Assembly (NCBI GenBank): GCA_029964075.1
Contig: CM057129.1
Coordinates: 26,279,430-26,343,429, forward strand
Reading direction: 5' to 3'
Length of the DNA: 64,000 nt
Origin: Patiria pectinifera
Taxonomy: Eukaryota; Echinodermata; Asteroidea; Valvatida; Asterinidae
Every line of letters begins with the position of its first letter. Within the stretch, counting starts at the first letter, position 1. The position numbers and the translations under genes are program-made. Below, in pieces: positions 60,752 to 64,000 of this stretch. The notes under the pieces are model-generated. The model was not told where the DNA came from, made no database searches, and saw only the letters and a list, made by a program, of their open reading frames with translations.

Positions 60752-61405
60752 AAGGGCGGATCCGGGGGCAACCCCCCCCCCCCCCAAAAAAAAAACCCAC
60801 CGAAATCATTATATTTTTTTTAAGTGGCGTCGCGCCACCATAAAGGTAGGCACTTGTGTACACCACCATCTTTTCCTCCAAAAGGTTTGGTTAAAGTGGT
60901 CAGAAATTGCCTCAGATCGCACCACAGAGCACTCCTTGAATCAAAACAATATTGTCGGGGCCCGGCCCTTAACCCCTTAAGCACGGGTTATAATGGGGAC
61001 ATTCCTCCACACATAGAGCAAGTGGCCCGCATGACTGCACAGCCTTTGTGTGGTAGCGGGACTGCACAAAAGCAGCAGCTGTGGAACTACCCACTAGCCG
61101 TGTGCCACGGCATAGTACAGCTGGCAACTGCATTCCAATGAGGATTAGCGGCCGCGGCCATGACCGCTTCCCGGGCCCATGGGGTTGCGGGCCCCAACCT
61201 CGTCCCCAGTGCTTACTTTATTTCCAACCGCGTTTCCAATAGTAAAGGTAGAGAGCAGGTAGTGGTGGGCGCGTACTGCTCGACACCCTGGGGACGAGGT
61301 TGTGCGGGCCCCGATTAACCCCACGCCGTCATTTTTGGGACCCACTTTTTTGGGGACCAAAAATTTTTTGGCCCCCCAAAAAATGTGTTCTGGATCCGCC
61401 GTTTG
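60752..61405. repeat. Non-autonomous element inserted in an AGGCGTC array
   Basis: Starts GGCGGATCCGGGGGCAACCC and ends in the complement of GGCGGATCCAGAACACATTT, so both ends carry GGCGGATCC inverted. The flanks are GGACTTATGAGGCGTC on the left and GAGGCGTCGGACTTATG units on the right, so it interrupts a short array. The ORF inside (60824-61141) has no recognisable domain. Confidence 0.5.
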
Positions 61406-61510
61406 AGAGGCGTCGGACTTATGGACAGAATTCACAGTAAATTTATTTGTAAAAGGCGTGGCCCTACGAGGCGTCGGAGCTATGAGGCGTCGGACTTATG
61501 GGCCTTTAAC
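61397..61510 (+). repeat. Short array of GAGGCGTCGGACTTATG units
   Basis: GAGGCGTCGGACTTATGG, then ACGAGGCGTCGGAGCTATGA GGCGTCGGACTTATGGGCC: three near-copies of a 17-18 bp unit, with a further copy left of the insertion at about 60735. Confidence 0.5.
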
Positions 61511-61550
61511 TGAATGAATACGATGATTTGTGTTACACATGAAAAGTCAG

Positions 61551-63358
61551 GTCCGACCAGGCGCGTACGCAGGGGGGGGGGGGGTGTTTTGGCTGTTAAA
61601 CACCCCCCTTTGCCATGTAACAAAATATGGAGAGAAAAGAGAGTGAAAAAATAAGAAAATAAAGAAAGGGAGAAAAATGTTTTTAATTGCCACGGAACAA
61701 ATTAAAAAGAAAAAAGCTAATAAATTTCAAGTATGAAACGGCGAATTCGGGGAATTTATTGAATAACTTGCAAAGTGTAGTAAAAAACAATTGCAATAGA
61801 TATTGACGTACATAAGGGGCGAGTCGGTAAGGGGCGAGTCGGCCAGGGGGCGACTTGACCTGACACCGGATCCAGCGGGGGGCGCAGGGGGCGCACACCC
61901 CCCGGCAAATATTTTAAAATGTATACTATCGGTTAAAAACGGACGGTGATCCGACGGGCCACGCGTTTTGAGTTTGAGGAAGAGCAATCATTCAAAATGC
62001 GTGGCAATTTTCACGCACCTCCTAAGACTTTATGCGCAGGTTATGATGGCTGCACTATACGCGGATAAAACCAAGGTAAAACAAACTGTAGTGGAGTCTC
62101 ATTTCGCGTATCGTTCAGCGCGTCATACGTCCAGTAGACTATGCATGAAATATTCAAATTCATGTCAGTTATGTGACCGAGCACGGAACAATTACAAATT
62201 ATGTGCATGTTCTCAACTTTAAGCTTTGAATACAGAAGACACTTAATTAGAGCAAGAGTATATAGGTCTATATCTATTTGAAACAAATGAAACAAAATAT
62301 CCCCTCATCATTTTAAAAACTTCTGCTAAAAAATATCACTGGAAAGTGGCCAGGAAACGCCTCAGATTGCACCACAGAGCATCTACGATCCAAAATCCCG
62401 CTGGGGGCCCCGGGCCCCGGGACCACGCCGTAAGTGCTTCGCGCTGCGCGCTCGCAGTAGTCCTCCGGCCAAATTACTTTACCTTAACCGCCACCTTATT
62501 TGTACCTTCAGCAGCGTATGGCTGAGGCTGGGACCGGGACTACAAGTGGCCTAAATGCCTTTCCAAAATAGAAAGTTGTGAAAAATACGGAGATGGAACA
62601 TGGTTCTCAACTTTGAGTACATAACAAACTTTATAAAGAACAAAAAGATTAACAAATTTAAATGGAATTTTTGAAGTTTGAAACGTTTTCTAAACGGTGG
62701 AAGTGGCCAGGAATCGCCTCAGATTGCACCACAAAGCATCTAAAATCCAAATTTTTCCGGGGGCCCGGCGGGGCCCCGACCCCACGCTACCGGGGCTTCG
62801 CGCTGCGCGCTTGCAGGTCCTGGACCCTACATTACAATTCTAGCCCCCCGGCAATTGGCAGTCTGGATTTGGCCTTAGGGGTGGGGGCAGCTTACACGGA
62901 TTCACAACGGATGACAATCATGAGATCCTGGGGACAAAGCTGAGTAATTTTAGCAATATTACAAGAAGAGATCCTAGCACTTCCGCAGCCCGTGTCACTT
63001 TTTTTTTTCTTGAATTTTCCCCTTTTGGGACCGCCCCCATTGACATGTTCATCATAATTTTTATACTCTAAAGACACAGAACATTTTTTTTCCGATTTAC
63101 TATGCTTTAGCTCAAAAAGATAATTGATGGTTGTGGGTTCCCGGCCCTTCGAGTTTAACCTGTCCAAATATAACCTCTTTTATTTCTGGCGTCAAACACC
63201 CGACTTTTATTTCAGCGTTAAGTTCAGCCCAATGATATTATCTTTTATTTCTGGCGCCACTACAATTTACCATCTTCATTTCTAGGTCATAAATGATGAT
63301 ATCCAATTTTGAAACACCCCCCTTGAAAAAATCCTGCGTACGCCACTGGGTCCGACAA
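61551..63358. mobile_element. hAT-like non-autonomous DNA transposon with 8-bp target duplication
   Basis: GGTCCGAC flanks both ends (about 61551-61558 and 63351-63358). Left end CAGGCGCGTACGCAGGGGG; right end is the complement of CAGTGGCGTACGCAGGATTT. An 8-bp duplication with CAG(T)GGCGTACGCAG-type ends is hAT-like. The 1.8-kb interior has no transposase ORF and contains other repeats. Confidence 0.6.
62342..62825 (+). repeat. Two copies of a TGGCCAGGAA...GGGGCCC repeat
   Basis: AAGTGGCCAGGAAACGCCTC AGATTGCACCACAGAGCATC at 62343 recurs as AAGTGGCCAGGAATCGCCTC AGATTGCACCACAAAGCATC at 62701. Both run into G/C-only cores (GGGGGCCCCGGGCCCC) and TTCGCGCTGCGCGC. A diverged third copy starts at 60897. 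Confidence 0.6.
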
Positions 63359-64000
63359 TGAATTTAACGTCTGAAAACTGGTACGAACCGCGGAAAAGAC
63401 AGCGTTAACAGTGAGAAAATTCGCTTCAAATCGGCAACCATCAAGATGAATTTGAATGCTGTTTTTTTTACCAGGAAAACCTATACTTTTAGTTTTGCAA
63501 AAAAAACCGAGACACCCCCCCCCCCCTCCCGGCAATGGAGCGATTACATCCCGTGCTTTGTGGCCAAGTTCAAAACGGGTCACTATGAGTTCACAAAACA
63601 TCAGATTTCACCTTCAAAACTGCCACAAGATCACTAGATACGCCACCCAGTAGCGTATGGAGGGGGCAGATTTTTTGACAAATATTTTTTTTATTTCAAT
63701 GAATGGTGAGAGTTCTGACATCAATCCCAATCCCAAAAAGAAAACCCGCTCAAAAATCAGTTACAATGCGCCGTGAAAATGGGCATATATTTGCTGCTAG
63801 TCAGTTTTGAAGAGCGACCCCCTTTGGAAGACGGGTACCAGCCCCCCCCCCCCCCCCCCCCCGGCTTTTTTTTATTTTACGGCGGCAATGTGTCCGGAGA
63901 AAAAGGTCTCTACAAATGTATTTCGGTGTGGATGTGCGGTTGCTTGAATAAAAAACTTTCCGAATCAAAAGAATCTGATAAACGTCACATGAGTGCCGGT
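63359..64000. other. Repeat-derived sequence, no gene seen
   Basis: Contains C homopolymers (22 C at 63842-63863), a possible end of another transposon (GCCACCCAGTAGCGTATGGA at about 63645) and no supported coding sequence. Confidence 0.5.

Noticed and set aside
60824..61141. 105-codon plus-strand ORF with a few plausible-looking segments
   Set aside because: Lies inside a transposon-like insert and contains part of the dispersed CAGATCGCACCACAGAGC repeat; no domain recognised.
1..64000. CRISPR arrays, bacterial operons, phage or viral genes
   Set aside because: No regularly spaced repeats, Shine-Dalgarno operons or viral proteins; gene structure is plainly animal.

Overview
This is an animal (eukaryotic) genome window: intron-rich genes with GT-AG introns, long AT-rich non-coding stretches, many short inverted-repeat transposons and tRNA-derived SINE-like repeats. 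The protein similarities and the repeat style fit a marine invertebrate deuterostome (echinoderm most likely; hemichordate or cephalochordate possible). This placement is inference; no species can be named from the sequence alone.

Region 1 (1-2.6 kb): AT-rich sequence, then an apparently intronless secreted C-type lectin (2007-2537, +) with a galactose-type QPD motif. Region 2 (2.6-6.3 kb): repeats, including a SINE, a foldback element and two MITE-like elements; the 3' UTR of the next gene probably starts here. Region 3 (6.3-49 kb, minus strand): a complete orthologue of the DNA-damage adaptor 53BP1 (TP53BP1). I reconstructed 33 coding exons from ATG at 48993 to the stop at 6265. All 32 exon junctions keep phase and the product is about 2,500 residues, against about 1,970 in human. 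It has the N-terminal S/T-Q region, S/T-P motif exons, an LC8-like TQT site, the segment before Tudor, the tandem Tudor, the ubiquitin-dependent recruitment (UDR) motif and the tandem BRCT repeats. Region 4 (42.9-55 kb, plus strand): a C2H2-like zinc-finger gene whose exons are interleaved with the first four exons of TP53BP1 on the opposite strand. It has two alternative-looking terminal exons and three copies of an unusual three-finger module. Region 5 (55-64 kb): no convincing gene; UTR-like sequence, a CpG-rich possible promoter near 58.7-58.95 kb, and nested transposons including a hAT-like element with an 8-bp target duplication.

Main points of interest: (i) three neighbouring phase 1-1 TP53BP1 exons that look like tandem copies of one exon carrying the S/T-P-(E/D)-A-aromatic motif, which in human 53BP1 is a TOPBP1 docking site; (ii) loss of one Tudor aromatic-cage residue (Tyr to Asp) with the rest of the cage kept; (iii) interleaved antisense exons of TP53BP1 and the zinc-finger gene; (iv) a perfect 63-bp inverted repeat (12-nt loop) downstream of one zinc-finger terminal exon; (v) a MITE family with TTAA at both ends and a 30-bp internal palindrome.
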